From: Prostheceraeus crozeri
Lineage: Eukaryota > Platyhelminthes > Polycladida > Euryleptidae
Assembly: GCA_907163375.1 (NCBI GenBank)
Contig: CAJQUW010004600.1
Span: 434,001 to 498,000 of the forward strand
Direction: 5' to 3'
DNA: 64,000 bases
Below, in pieces: positions 22,237 through 30,701 of the stretch (positions are counted from its first letter, which is position 1; every line of letters begins with the position of its first letter). Made by a program: the position numbers and the translations under genes. Below the pieces are notes generated by a model. That model saw nothing but the letters and a program-made list of their open reading frames with translations. It did not search any database and had not been told where the DNA came from.

Positions 22237-22725
22237 ATGTCGCAAGCGAAAAGTAATAATAATAATAATAAAACTTTTGAATTAAAATTACGTAACATGG
22301 TTGACAAAAATACACCTAAAACTATTACTATTGACAAAAAGAAATATTACATAAGTAAACCAATGATAGAGACTATCAAATTACAAGAAGAAAAGAATGG
22401 AGGAATTCTACCATTAATTCCTCTAATAATCGGAGGTATAGCAGCTGCAGGAAGTGCTGCAGGTGGAACAGCTGGTATTGTCCAAGCAGTAAATAAAAAT
22501 AAATCAGAGAAGGCAGCATTAGAAGAACAAAAACGTCATAATAGAGAGTTAGAGAAAGTTGCTAGGGGAGAAGGAATAGTAGATAATTTTATTAGTAAAT
22601 TAAATTTAGTTGATGAAGGAAAACGAGTTCTTAAAAACATTCTAGATAATGTTGATGATTTAATTGAAATTAAAGAAACTAAAATTGGTTCTGGAATATA
22701 TCTAAGTCCTAGTATGATTCGGTAA
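22237..22725 (+). CDS. Polinton small hydrophobic virion protein (pX-like), intact
   Basis: The 162-codon frame follows the leader TTTTTTTATTAAAAATG. Residues 1-45 are basic (core-like). Residues 50-78 contain NGGILPLIPLIIGGIAAAGS and AAGGTAGIVQAVNK, a Gly/Ala-rich hydrophobic segment typical of pX-like proteins in Polintons. A charged helix and a C-terminal IGSGIYLSP motif follow. Gly-Gly and GxG-type sites flank the hydrophobic segment, as expected for a protein matured by a viral protease, although no protease gene was found here. It lies between the major capsid and PLA2 genes in the same orientation. Confidence 0.65.
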   Translation: MSQAKSNNNNNKTFELKLRNMVDKNTPKTITIDKKKYYISKPMIETIKLQEEKNGGILPLIPLIIGGIAAAGSAAGGTAGIVQAVNKNKSEKAALEEQKRHNRELEKVARGEGIVDNFISKLNLVDEGKRVLKNILDNVDDLIEIKETKIGSGIYLSPSMIR

Positions 22726-22746
22726 TAACCTCAGGACCTTTGGTAC

Positions 22747-22788
22747 GATCAGCTAAAGCCTCTGAACAAGGATTCGATTAGGTAAAAC
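22747..22788 (+). promoter_or_regulatory. Conserved 3' intergenic motif, copy 2
   Basis: GATCAGCTAAAGCCTCTGAA then CAAGGATTCGATTAGGTAAAAC, about 20 bp after the pX-like stop and just ahead of the PLA2 gene leader. It matches copy 1 over about 40 bp with a few changes. Confidence 0.55.
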
Positions 22789-22812
22789 ATTTATTTTATT
22801 TTATCTTTAAAA

Positions 22813-23316
22813 ATGTATTCTACAAATTCTACAAGTTCTACAAATTCCGAAAATTTAATTAAATTAAAAATTTCTAATTTAGATTTATTGAATTATCTCT
22901 TAAAAGTACATAAAACCCCAAATTGTCAGCATATTAGAGGCGACGTACAAAAAACATTAGAAAACTTTCCTGGATTTATTTGGAGTAAATATTCGAAAGA
23001 AAAACATCTTCCTGGTCATTCATATACCGGTCCAGGAACTCGATTAGATATAAGACCAGATGAGAATAATAATCCAAAACCAGGTGAAGAACCAATAAAC
23101 AGAGTAGATGCAGCAGCTTATAGACACGATTTAGCTTATCGAAATCATGACTTAACTTCTAGACATGTAGCTGATAAGAAAATGATTCAGGAATTAGATA
23201 GTATTCAAAATCCTATATTTAGAGAAAGAATTGAAAGAATGTTTGTTAAGAAAGCTTTACAAGCAAAAATGCTTTTTGTCCAGGGTTTAGACAAAACTCA
23301 TAACTCTGAAACCTAA
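22813..23316 (+). CDS. Phospholipase A2-like protein (parvovirus VP1u type), intact
   Basis: The 167-codon frame after TTATCTTTAAAAATG encodes a compact phospholipase A2 fold of the type found in parvovirus VP1 unique regions and in several adintovirus-like elements. The calcium-binding loop is YTGPGTRLD (about residue 75). The catalytic motif is DAAAYRHDLAYRNHD with the His-Asp pair (about residue 113). It is followed by the SRHVADKKMIQELD helix whose Asp is part of the active site. In viruses this activity opens the endosomal membrane during entry. An N-terminal 45-residue Ser/Thr/Asn-rich and leucine helix precedes the domain. All recognisable active-site residues are present, and the frame is intact although neighbouring genes are broken. 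Confidence 0.85.
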   Translation: MYSTNSTSSTNSENLIKLKISNLDLLNYLLKVHKTPNCQHIRGDVQKTLENFPGFIWSKYSKEKHLPGHSYTGPGTRLDIRPDENNNPKPGEEPINRVDAAAYRHDLAYRNHDLTSRHVADKKMIQELDSIQNPIFRERIERMFVKKALQAKMLFVQGLDKTHNSET

Positions 23317-23334
23317 GCGTCTGAAATTCACAAG

Positions 23335-23645
23335 GAATATAGAAGGCCTTAATATCTATTGAAAGTAAAAGTATTTAATAAAGATGATATTTGGAGTGCT
23401 GATCTTATTCATATACCGAATGATTCTGATTATAAATACGCATTGACCGTTATAGATTTATATACACGATACGCTTGGGTAAAGCCTTTAAAAAACAAAA
23501 GTGGTTTGTCAGTTAAATATGCGTTTGAATAAATCTTTAAAGAAAGTAATAGAACACCAAAGAAATTGTTTGTTGATAAAGGATAGGAGTTTTATAACAG
23601 AAATGTTCAGCCACTATTTGAAACGGTTTATTCAACTGAAAATGA
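23335..23645 (+). pseudogene. Retroviral-type (c-) integrase of Polinton, truncated
   Basis: The frame carries an IHKEYRRP segment, then the RNase H-fold core with the first catalytic Asp in DIWSADLIHI. It continues with KYALTVIDLYTRYAWVKPLK and the second Asp in LFVDKGxEFYN, and reaches VYSTEN just before the family's catalytic Glu region. In-frame stops occur at about 23,353, 23,530 and 23,584. The coding stops resembling integrase at about 23,645, where hAT-related sequence begins, so the catalytic Glu and C-terminal domain are lost. The N-terminal zinc-binding region is not visible. Integrase at the end of the gene array fits Polinton layout. Confidence 0.85.
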
Positions 23646-23649
23646 CCCC

Positions 23650-25707
23650 ACCGCTCCAGCCTTGAACTGTGATAACCAGAGCCAACTGTTTTCCGCGGAG
23701 CGCGGAAAAACGCAGAAACCCGCGGAATTCTGTATATTCCGGAGAAAAGCGCGGAATTGCATGAAATTCAGAAAAATGAGAAATTTCAACAAATGAAGAC
23801 ATAAGATATCAGTCAATCCATTAAATACCTGCATAGTTCATAGTATTTGAGTCATACACGTATCAACAATCGTGATTGGAGGGGAATGTTAAAGGGGATC
23901 CGTGCGTACTGGTGATCCGTGCGTACGGGAAAGAATGAAAAAACAAAGTATGTCGTGTCCTACATGGCCATTTGCAAAACAAAATGTCTCACGTGTCGGC
24001 GGGCATAACGGCAGCTAGTAGAGCCAAAGAGTTTGGAAAACATTTTTACACAGATGGTGGTATTTTATTTTGCTCAGTATGTAACAAAGTGATTGATCAT
24101 ATTCGCTCTCAGGCTGTGAAAGATCACATCAGAAGCAAGAAACACGAAAATCTATTGCAGTCGCTGGAACCAGAAGCCAAGAGACAGGGAACGATTGATT
24201 TGACTTTCCAAAGAGCTTCCGATGCGAAATTATCAAAAGACGCTTTGGTGAGTGATTTCGTTCAAATGTTTGCAGAAGCAAATATACCCTTGGAAAAGGC
24301 AGACAGTGATTCATTCAGTTCGTCAATTTTTACAGAAATATGTTCAGGGAAGTGGTTCTATTCCTAATGCTTCAAATCTTCGCTCTAACTGGCTTCCCAA
24401 GCTATTTGTGAATAGAGATTCTCAATTAAAGAATATTTTTACCAAAGGCGAAAGCATCTCGATTCTCACAGATGAAACAACTGATCCACTGAATCGTCCA
24501 CTTCTGAATATTCTGTTCCGACCTCTCGAAAACGAAGATTCAAAATCATATTTGGATAAATCTGTTCTTCTCGAAAGCGTTAATTTTTCCACAGTTTCAC
24601 AGACTACCATTCAATGCTGCAGCGACTTTTCGATTGACTTCAACAGCATTTTGTATTTTGTAACCGATGGTGCGTCTTACATGCGCAAATGTTGGACTGA
24701 TATACTTTCATTGTTGTGGCCAAATTGCAACTACATTCATTGTCTTGCTCATGTTGTGAATTTGGCAGGAAATGCCTGGAGGCATTCATCAAATCTGTTT
24801 TGGTAAAAGCACCATCCCGACGAAATCGTTTTTTGTCTTTTCTGAGGTCTTGTAACGTTGAAAATCCAACATGTCCTCCAAATCCAATCGTTGCGAGATG
24901 GAATACTTGGTTTGCTGCAGCTCGATATCATGCCAACTTTATTCATTTGTATTAGAAATTCATCGAAAAAGAACGAAGGGAAGAAGGTGATACGAAAGCT
25001 CTTGCAGAATCTGCTCGATTGTTGGAATCACAAATCATGAAGGAACAGTTGCTATTTACTGCTGGACACTGTGAGAAAATCATTGGGGTATTAGATGCTT
25101 GTCAATCCAACGATACGAAAATATATTCTGCCTAAAACATTCTGAAAGAACTGGACATACAGCTTAATGCTTCTGCATCAGAATCTGAATCGGTTGATTG
25201 TCGAGAAGGTCCTCTTTCTGCCTCCTCGAAACTGAATGAATATATTGGAACAAAACAGCCTGGAATAAATTTGCTAAAATCAATACGATTACTCGATCCA
25301 TCTCAAATTTCACTATTTGATGGCGACTTCTCAAGAGTGAAGGATGAGCTAAAGATGGATGGTTGCACCAACGTTGAATGGGATTTATATCGTTTAATTG
25401 CCAGAACGAAGCTTCAAATTGGTCAAGTTGTTGTTGACATCAAAGCGTCATTCGCTTACATATGAAAATTTGGAGGGGCTTTTGAAAGCTGCAGTGAACC
25501 ACTGAGTTATTCTACATTTTTGTTGTTGTTTCCAGCAATTGTTCTCACCCAAACAACTGATTTTCACCATCACATAATCATCATTTTGAAGAAAATGTAA
25601 TTTGTTGAATTGTTTTGATGACGAGTTTCATGAATTTCTTTTTGTTTGGCCAAGAAAATATGGGCTTATTAACAGCGCGGAATTTTCATATTTCAACGCG
25701 GAAAAAC
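23650..25707 (+). mobile_element. hAT transposon remnant (CGGBP1-like)
   Basis: The element begins after the integrase is cut. TTTTCCGCG near 23,690 and CGCGGAAAA near 25,699 could be parts of terminal inverted repeats, but no 8-bp target duplication was confirmed. Boundaries are therefore approximate. It carries a broken transposase, described separately. Confidence 0.65.
23984..25465 (+). pseudogene. hAT-family transposase, broken, CGGBP1-like N-terminus
   Basis: The N-terminal 130 residues contain KHFYTDGGILFCSVCNKV with a C2H2/BED-type finger (CSVC then HIRSKKH). An ALVSDFVQMFAEANIPLEKA segment follows, which matches the layout of CGGBP1 and its parent hAT family. Near 24,330-24,350 the frame shifts, then continues with a ISILTDETTD strand (first catalytic Asp) and YFVTDGASYM (second Asp). 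It goes on with NYIHCLAHVVNLAG, the CxxH motif of hAT enzymes. A second shift near 24,780 gives NPIVARWNTWF, the conserved RW block. Later pieces (25,271-25,465) keep hAT-like charged helices. The C-terminal dimerisation domain was not recognised. Multiple shifts make it inactive. Confidence 0.75.
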
Positions 25708-25708
25708 A

Positions 25709-25719
25709 AATATATATAT

Positions 25720-25775
<56 letters not shown>
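25709..25775. repeat. (TA)n microsatellite, left side of Tc1 insertion
   Basis: Near-perfect alternating TA/AT; the Tc1 element inserted at its right end, and the array resumes at 27,197. Confidence 0.95.
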
Positions 25776-25779
<4 letters not shown>

Positions 25780-27193
25780 CAGTACTGTGGAATAGTTTGG
25801 ATAATTGATAGATAGCATGGTTGCTTTGAATACAGTCATTCTTCGATTGAAATCTGCCTCAAATCTAAGCAGCAATCGAATGCATTATTGCTATCATCCT
25901 ATTGGTCTCATAGTGATATCCAATAAATGATGTGGCCTAATGAAATATTGCTTCAACGCCGATCAAGCTGTATAATAGCCACACACAGATGCTGATGATT
26001 CACATCGAAGCCATGGGTAAGGCGAAGCAGTTATCTAAGATTGACAAGATCCGGATAGTGAATTTTGTGAAAACTGGAATGTCGCAAAGTGAGGTTGCAG
26101 TCTTGTTTAAGATATCACAATCAGTCGTGTCTAAAACCATGAAACGTGTTCAACACAATGTGTCATTGTCTCCCAAGAAGCTCTCTGGACGTCAGCGAGT
26201 GACTTCAGAGAGGACCGATCGACGAGTTGTTCATTTAGTCAAGACTGTGTCAAACATAACGTCTGCTGAAATCAAGAAATCGTTTCCTGGCATTTTGGAT
26301 AACGTGGATTCAAGCACCATACGTACACGTCTGACTCGACACTATGGGTTACGTGCACGCAAACCCTTACGGAAGCCGCTGATAACACCATCGATGCGTC
26401 AGAAAATGTTGAACTTCTGCCGAAAATACATGCACTGGACCTCACAGCAGTGGGCCAAGGTCATGTTCTCGGACGAAAGCTTGTTTCGACAGTTTTCTAA
26501 CCCAACAAAGTTCGTTCGTCGGCCATCTGACTCATATCCTTGTGATCCCAAGTACACGGTTCCATCAGTGAAGCATTCGCCAGGTGTGATGGTCTGGGGA
26601 GGCTTCTCAGCAGCTGGTCGTGCAGGTCTCTATTTCATACCCAAAGGTTGTATGATGAACGCACAGCGTTATCAACAAGTTCTGGATGAACATCTCATTA
26701 ATTTCATGACGATTCAGGGTTGCACAGTGTTTCAGCAGGACTCATCCTCGTGCCATACAGCGAAGACAACAAAGAAATGGTTTCTGGACAACCATGGACA
26801 GGTGTTGGATTGGCCGGGAAACAGTCCCGACTTAAATCCAATAGAGAATTCATGGATGCTACTCAAAAAGAAGGTCTGCACAAGAAATTCATCAAACTTG
26901 GAGTAACTTAAGTCAAACATTTGGCAAGTTTGGTGCACTGAAATAACTGAAGATCTGTATAGATCACTGATAGAATCAATGACACGGAGACTTTTAGAAG
27001 TGATAAAAACAACAAAGGATATCCCATTAAATACTGATGTGATACATGTAATTCCATGTAATACATGCTGAACTATCACTATAGGATAACGAAATATGAA
27101 ATATGATGTTATCTGGCCGACTTTTATCTATAAAATTAAATATTATCTTCGAATTGATAAACTCTAACAATTATTCTAAACTTTTCCACAGTA

Positions 27194-27196
<3 letters not shown>
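25780..27196 (+). mobile_element. Full-length Tc1 transposon inserted in a TA repeat
   Basis: The left end CAGTACTGTGGAATAGTTTG is matched by the reverse complement of the right end CTTTTCCACAGTACTG, with further imperfect similarity to about 30 bp. Both ends are flanked by TA as expected for Tc1, here inside a TA microsatellite. The length is about 1,417 bp. It encodes a Tc1 transposase with one frameshift. Confidence 0.93.
26013..26906 (+). pseudogene. Tc1 transposase (DD34E), frameshifted near the C-terminus
   Basis: The likely start is MGKAKQLSK at 26,013, although the frame is open from 25,989. The N-terminal paired-like DNA-binding region has two helix-turn-helix units (KTGMSQSEVAVLFKISQSVV and the ITSAEIKKSFPG region) with a GRQR AT-hook-like linker. 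Catalytic residues are intact: FSDES for the first Asp, FQQDSSSCHTAK for the second, and SPDLNPIENSW for the Glu with 34 residues between the last two. At about 26,900 the frame shifts in GGAGTAACTTAA. The natural C-terminus can be read on in another frame to about 27,070. The frameshift makes it inactive, but the element is otherwise well preserved, so it is rather young. Confidence 0.9.

Positions 27197-27246
<50 letters not shown>
27197..27246. repeat. (TA)n microsatellite, right side of Tc1 insertion
   Basis: About 50 bases of alternating TA directly after the Tc1 right terminus. Confidence 0.95.
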
Positions 27247-27249
<3 letters not shown>

Positions 27250-27251
<2 letters not shown>

Positions 27252-28230
27252 TTTGCTATGTGACTTAAAGCTCTTCATGCAAAACACATACGAATGAGGA
27301 CCAATTCGCATCGGATCTCGTATATAAAACATGCCAACAACTCGTATTTCATTGTCAAACAGCCAATTACAAATAGAATAGTTCGCATCGCTACATACCA
27401 ATCACATACGAAAGTAAGTGAGATTTCGTATGAAAAACATACCAAATCTCTGTAAGCATAGGAGAATCTCGTATCAAATGTTAGCTTCAAGTTGTATGTG
27501 AATTTGGTATATGTTTGTATGTAATTTTCGCATCCAGCGATTTACAGTGCAATAATTTAGTTATTGTAGAGGAATTCTTGTACTATTTGCATGATTGAAA
27601 AAATACTTGTAGACACATTGACAGATTTGGTTTACTGTGCAGGGATAAGCATAATTATAGCAAATGTGCAAAAGCCTTCGGATGTAATATGCTATGGTGA
27701 ATGCGGATGTCAATCAAAGCGATGTTCTGCACAGAGTTCACACATTACTTAGGCACATGCTGAGTCTGTCAGAGTGAAAAGCGATTGCAGATGCACAGTC
27801 CCCGAGCAAATTGGGTTTGAGGAAAAGCACAAATCATGCTGTAATTGGTCTGCATTTTGTACTTACTTGATTTTATCCATTCCTTCAAAGATAAAAAATG
27901 AATTACGTAAAAGTTAGCAAAAAATAATAAAAATTTTCATACCTGTATCGCATTAGAGAGAGAGAGAAAGTGTTTTTATTTCGGAATGGAAATCAGTGTA
28001 AATACACGCGGAAGTCACATAGGATGGCTATGAATTACGACATTTAAAGCAGTTCAAAGGCAAAAAAATTCATACACTGCATCATGAAATACCGTTCAGA
28101 AAGATAGATATGAACACTTGAAACGACGTGATGTTTTTGACGTTTCAACGAAGTACTGACCACTTCTACTAAACCAATGTGGGATGAGCACATGAAGCGG
28201 ATGATTGGTCATTAATTCTGCTGATCGGAA
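27250..28230. other. No recognisable gene
   Basis: There is loose repetition of ACACATACGAA- and TCGTAT-like motifs at 27,280-27,520 and a short GA repeat near 27,956-27,967. There is no open frame with recognisable motifs. Confidence 0.5.
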
Positions 28231-30091
28231 GAGTTTACACGCTAATCTCTTACGCGGCTGTTGACGTCTTCAAAAAATTCACAATTGCATTCTTGACCGT
28301 GAATGATGCGATGACACCTATTCGAAAAGTACCGAAGTCTGTCCTGCAGGTGGGAAGATAAGTACACCAACACAGATGAAGCATAGTCTAGAAGTGGCAG
28401 AATGATACTTTTAAAAGTTGTCTCTAAAATCGACAGTGAAACAATTGGTCGCAGGACACGAACGGCATACATGCGAGAGCTACACTTCTTTAGCGTTGAA
28501 GTGATATGATTGTCCCATTTTAAATCGAGAAAATAGTTACTCCTAAACATTTCAGCCAGTCAACCATCTGAACATGTGGCAATGAAGCGGATGCAAAATT
28601 TATACAGAAATTATTCTTTGGCACGATGAGCACTTTCAACTTTTTGAAATTTAACTTTAAGTTGACTTTCTCACTTGCTGTAACGATCCTGTTAAGAGTT
28701 TCGTGACGGTGTTGAAAGCTTGATAAGGACTCGCGGTCAATTGTCTGTATAATCATAGTGTCATCGGCATACTTAACGTAATCAACACAGTCTGGATCAA
28801 TCAGATCCTTAGTGTAGAAAGTAAAGAGGAGAGGGCCAATTAAGGACCCCTGAGGCACCCCACTTCTCAAGAGAACGGCATTACTTAGGCAGTTACCCAA
28901 GCGCATAGATTGATGGCGTTCACACAAATACGACACCACCCATTCAATGAATTCACGTGGAACACTTCGAGCAAGTAGCTTATTAATAAATATTCAGTGG
29001 GAGACAGCATCGAATGCCCGTGAAAAGTCTAAAGACAGAAGAGCAACACCAGCAGCCTCAACACATTCGAGTTTCTTCTTAATGCGATCAAACAAGTGAA
29101 TCAAAGTACACGCCGTCGTCGACGAATGCGGCATATATCCAAATTGGCTACGATCGATGTTATTGATGAGTGTAGAGTGCATACTATCCAAAACAATACT
29201 TTCCAAAATTTTCTCAAGTTCAGGCAATACAGTGATAGGCCTCAGTTCGTTCAACATCGGAGGACTGGTTTTCAGTACAGGAGTTACCAATCCAAACTTC
29301 CAGAGTGAAGGAACGACACGGTCGAGTATGCATGAATTGTAAATATTGCACAGAGGATAGGATAGAAAGAGTGTGCCTTCTTTAAGCAGTCTCGGTGGAA
29401 TTGAATCACTCCCTGTCGATTTATTTGTACGAATACGTAGTAGCTTTACATAGATATCATATGGGTTTAGAAAGATGACACCATCCGTCTCTTGCAGAAG
29501 TGCGGTTTATCTAGACCTCAGGTCTAAATGAACTATAAATAGCTGCGTCCTAAAATTTCTGTTGCAAAAGTGAAGTCTAACTTCGACCTGAGGTCTAGAT
29601 TAGCTGGGGTCTAACTTTATGTTACAAAAGTCTGGTTTATCTTGACCTCAGGTCTTCGTAGACCTGAGGTCGAATATTTTCTGTTGCAGAACTGTGGTCT
29701 ATATAAACCTGAGGTCTAAATGGCACTTGAAAGGGCATAGAATTTATGACCGGAGGTACAAGATTTGTTACCTCACCTAGGGCAGGAACATCCACATGAA
29801 CCAACTGATTGATCCCATGAAAACGAGACAGCTTTTGCCAAAGCCCGCTGAATACTGTCAAGTACAATCTTGCAAAATCTGGAAGCCTGCGTTTCAGCAG
29901 TTATGGAAATATTTGGCATAACTTTCAACACAACAATAAACATGGTTTGTCCGCTGTCTTTGGCGACTTGTCGACCACGCTGGTCTAGTGATGTATTCTG
30001 ATCTGTTGCCATAAAAAATCAATCGCACAGCAAGTACTATAATAGGCGCCTGTCGCTTGTCGTGGTTCACTGCTTTTTTCAAATCACACAG

Positions 30092-30515
30092 ATGGATTAC
30101 TGCGAATTTATTACTCAGCACTCTCCCGTGTATCGCAATATTCGTGACCGTTCCAATCCACTGACTCTCTTCAATGACTACGAATTTCGCGATTTTACTC
30201 ACAAGATTTGAGACAGGTCAATTACAAGGATATCTTTTGAGAGACAATGGCTATGCATGCACATCGTTCGTGCTGACTCCGATATTGGAACCGAGGAGTT
30301 CCTTTGAAAGCAGATACAATCGCGCCCATATAAGAACCAGGAGCACAATTGAGCGTGCATTTGGAGTCTGGAAGCAGCGATTCCTGTGTCTACGGCGAAC
30401 TTTGCGCTTTCGACCACGACGTTGCTGCAACATTATTCTCGCCACAGCTATTTTGCATAATTTTGCAATTGATCAACATGAACCAGCTCCTTATCACCTT
30501 TATCTTTTCTTCTGA
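30092..30515 (+). pseudogene. Harbinger transposase (DDE_4 type), deleted internally
   Basis: The start at 30,092 gives MDYCEFITQ and then YRNIRDRSNPLTLFNDYEF, the conserved N-terminal block of Harbinger transposases. A stop at about 30,208 follows. Another frame then has GYLLRDNGYACTSFVLTPI, containing the second catalytic Asp. Next come SRYNRAHIRTRSTIERAFGV with the catalytic Glu, then FGVWKQRFLCL and ATAILHNFAI. The region between the N-terminal block and the second Asp, about 150 residues including the first Asp, is missing. The protein is about half the usual length of about 350 residues. Confidence 0.85.
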
Positions 30516-30701
30516 ACGAGGAACAACATTCTCATTGCAGTTAAATTGTTCCACAATATAGGACCAAGCCTCCCTCTTTGCCTCCTCAATTTCAAAAGTT
30601 TTCCTCTTGTCCTCCACTATTGGCAGGCTACTGATTATTTCCTCCAGTTGACGACGCTCAAATGGAGTGAAGTTTGGAGCTCGATCATTTGACTTTGACA
30701 T
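30390..30701 (-). CDS. Harbinger Myb/SANT-like DNA-binding protein (partial)
   Basis: The frame starts MSKSNDRAPNFTPFERRQLE, typical of the Myb/SANT-like partner protein that imports and guides Harbinger transposase. The KRKTFEIEEAKREAWSYIVE and FNCNENVVPRSEEKIKVIRS segments are the second and third helices. The last 30 residues overlap the transposase on the opposite strand, so the real gene is probably cut by the internal deletion. Confidence 0.75.
   Translation of the reverse strand: MSKSNDRAPNFTPFERRQLEEIISSLPIVEDKRKTFEIEEAKREAWSYIVEQFNCNENVVPRSEEKIKVIRSWFMLINCKIMQNSCGENNVAATSWSKAQSSP

Larger units (their letters stand above)
2200..23645 (+). mobile_element. Polinton/Maverick (adintovirus-like) endogenous provirus, decayed and interrupted
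   Basis: The block contains the full diagnostic set for a Polinton. This set is a family B DNA polymerase, retroviral-type integrase, packaging ATPase with Walker motifs, double jelly-roll major capsid protein, penton protein and small virion-like proteins. It also has a phospholipase A2 protein, which occurs in several animal adintovirus-like elements. Base composition is markedly AT-rich relative to the surroundings. Most open reading frames show frameshifts or stops, so this is an old copy. Foreign insertions occupy about 11,563-13,775, about 14,430-19,070 and everything after about 23,645. With these removed, about 14-15 kb of element remains, in the usual Polinton size range given the missing right end. 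No adenain-type protease could be recognised, and the terminal inverted repeats were not identified. The outer boundaries are therefore approximate. Confidence 0.9.

Noticed and set aside
25602-25875. Frames with long IYIYIY stretches
   Set aside because: Translations of the TA microsatellite; the same applies to frames at 234-422, 322-400 and 27,103-27,401.
29637-30202. Minus-strand frames inside the Harbinger element
   Set aside because: Shadows of the plus-strand transposase and terminal repeats without any recognisable motif.
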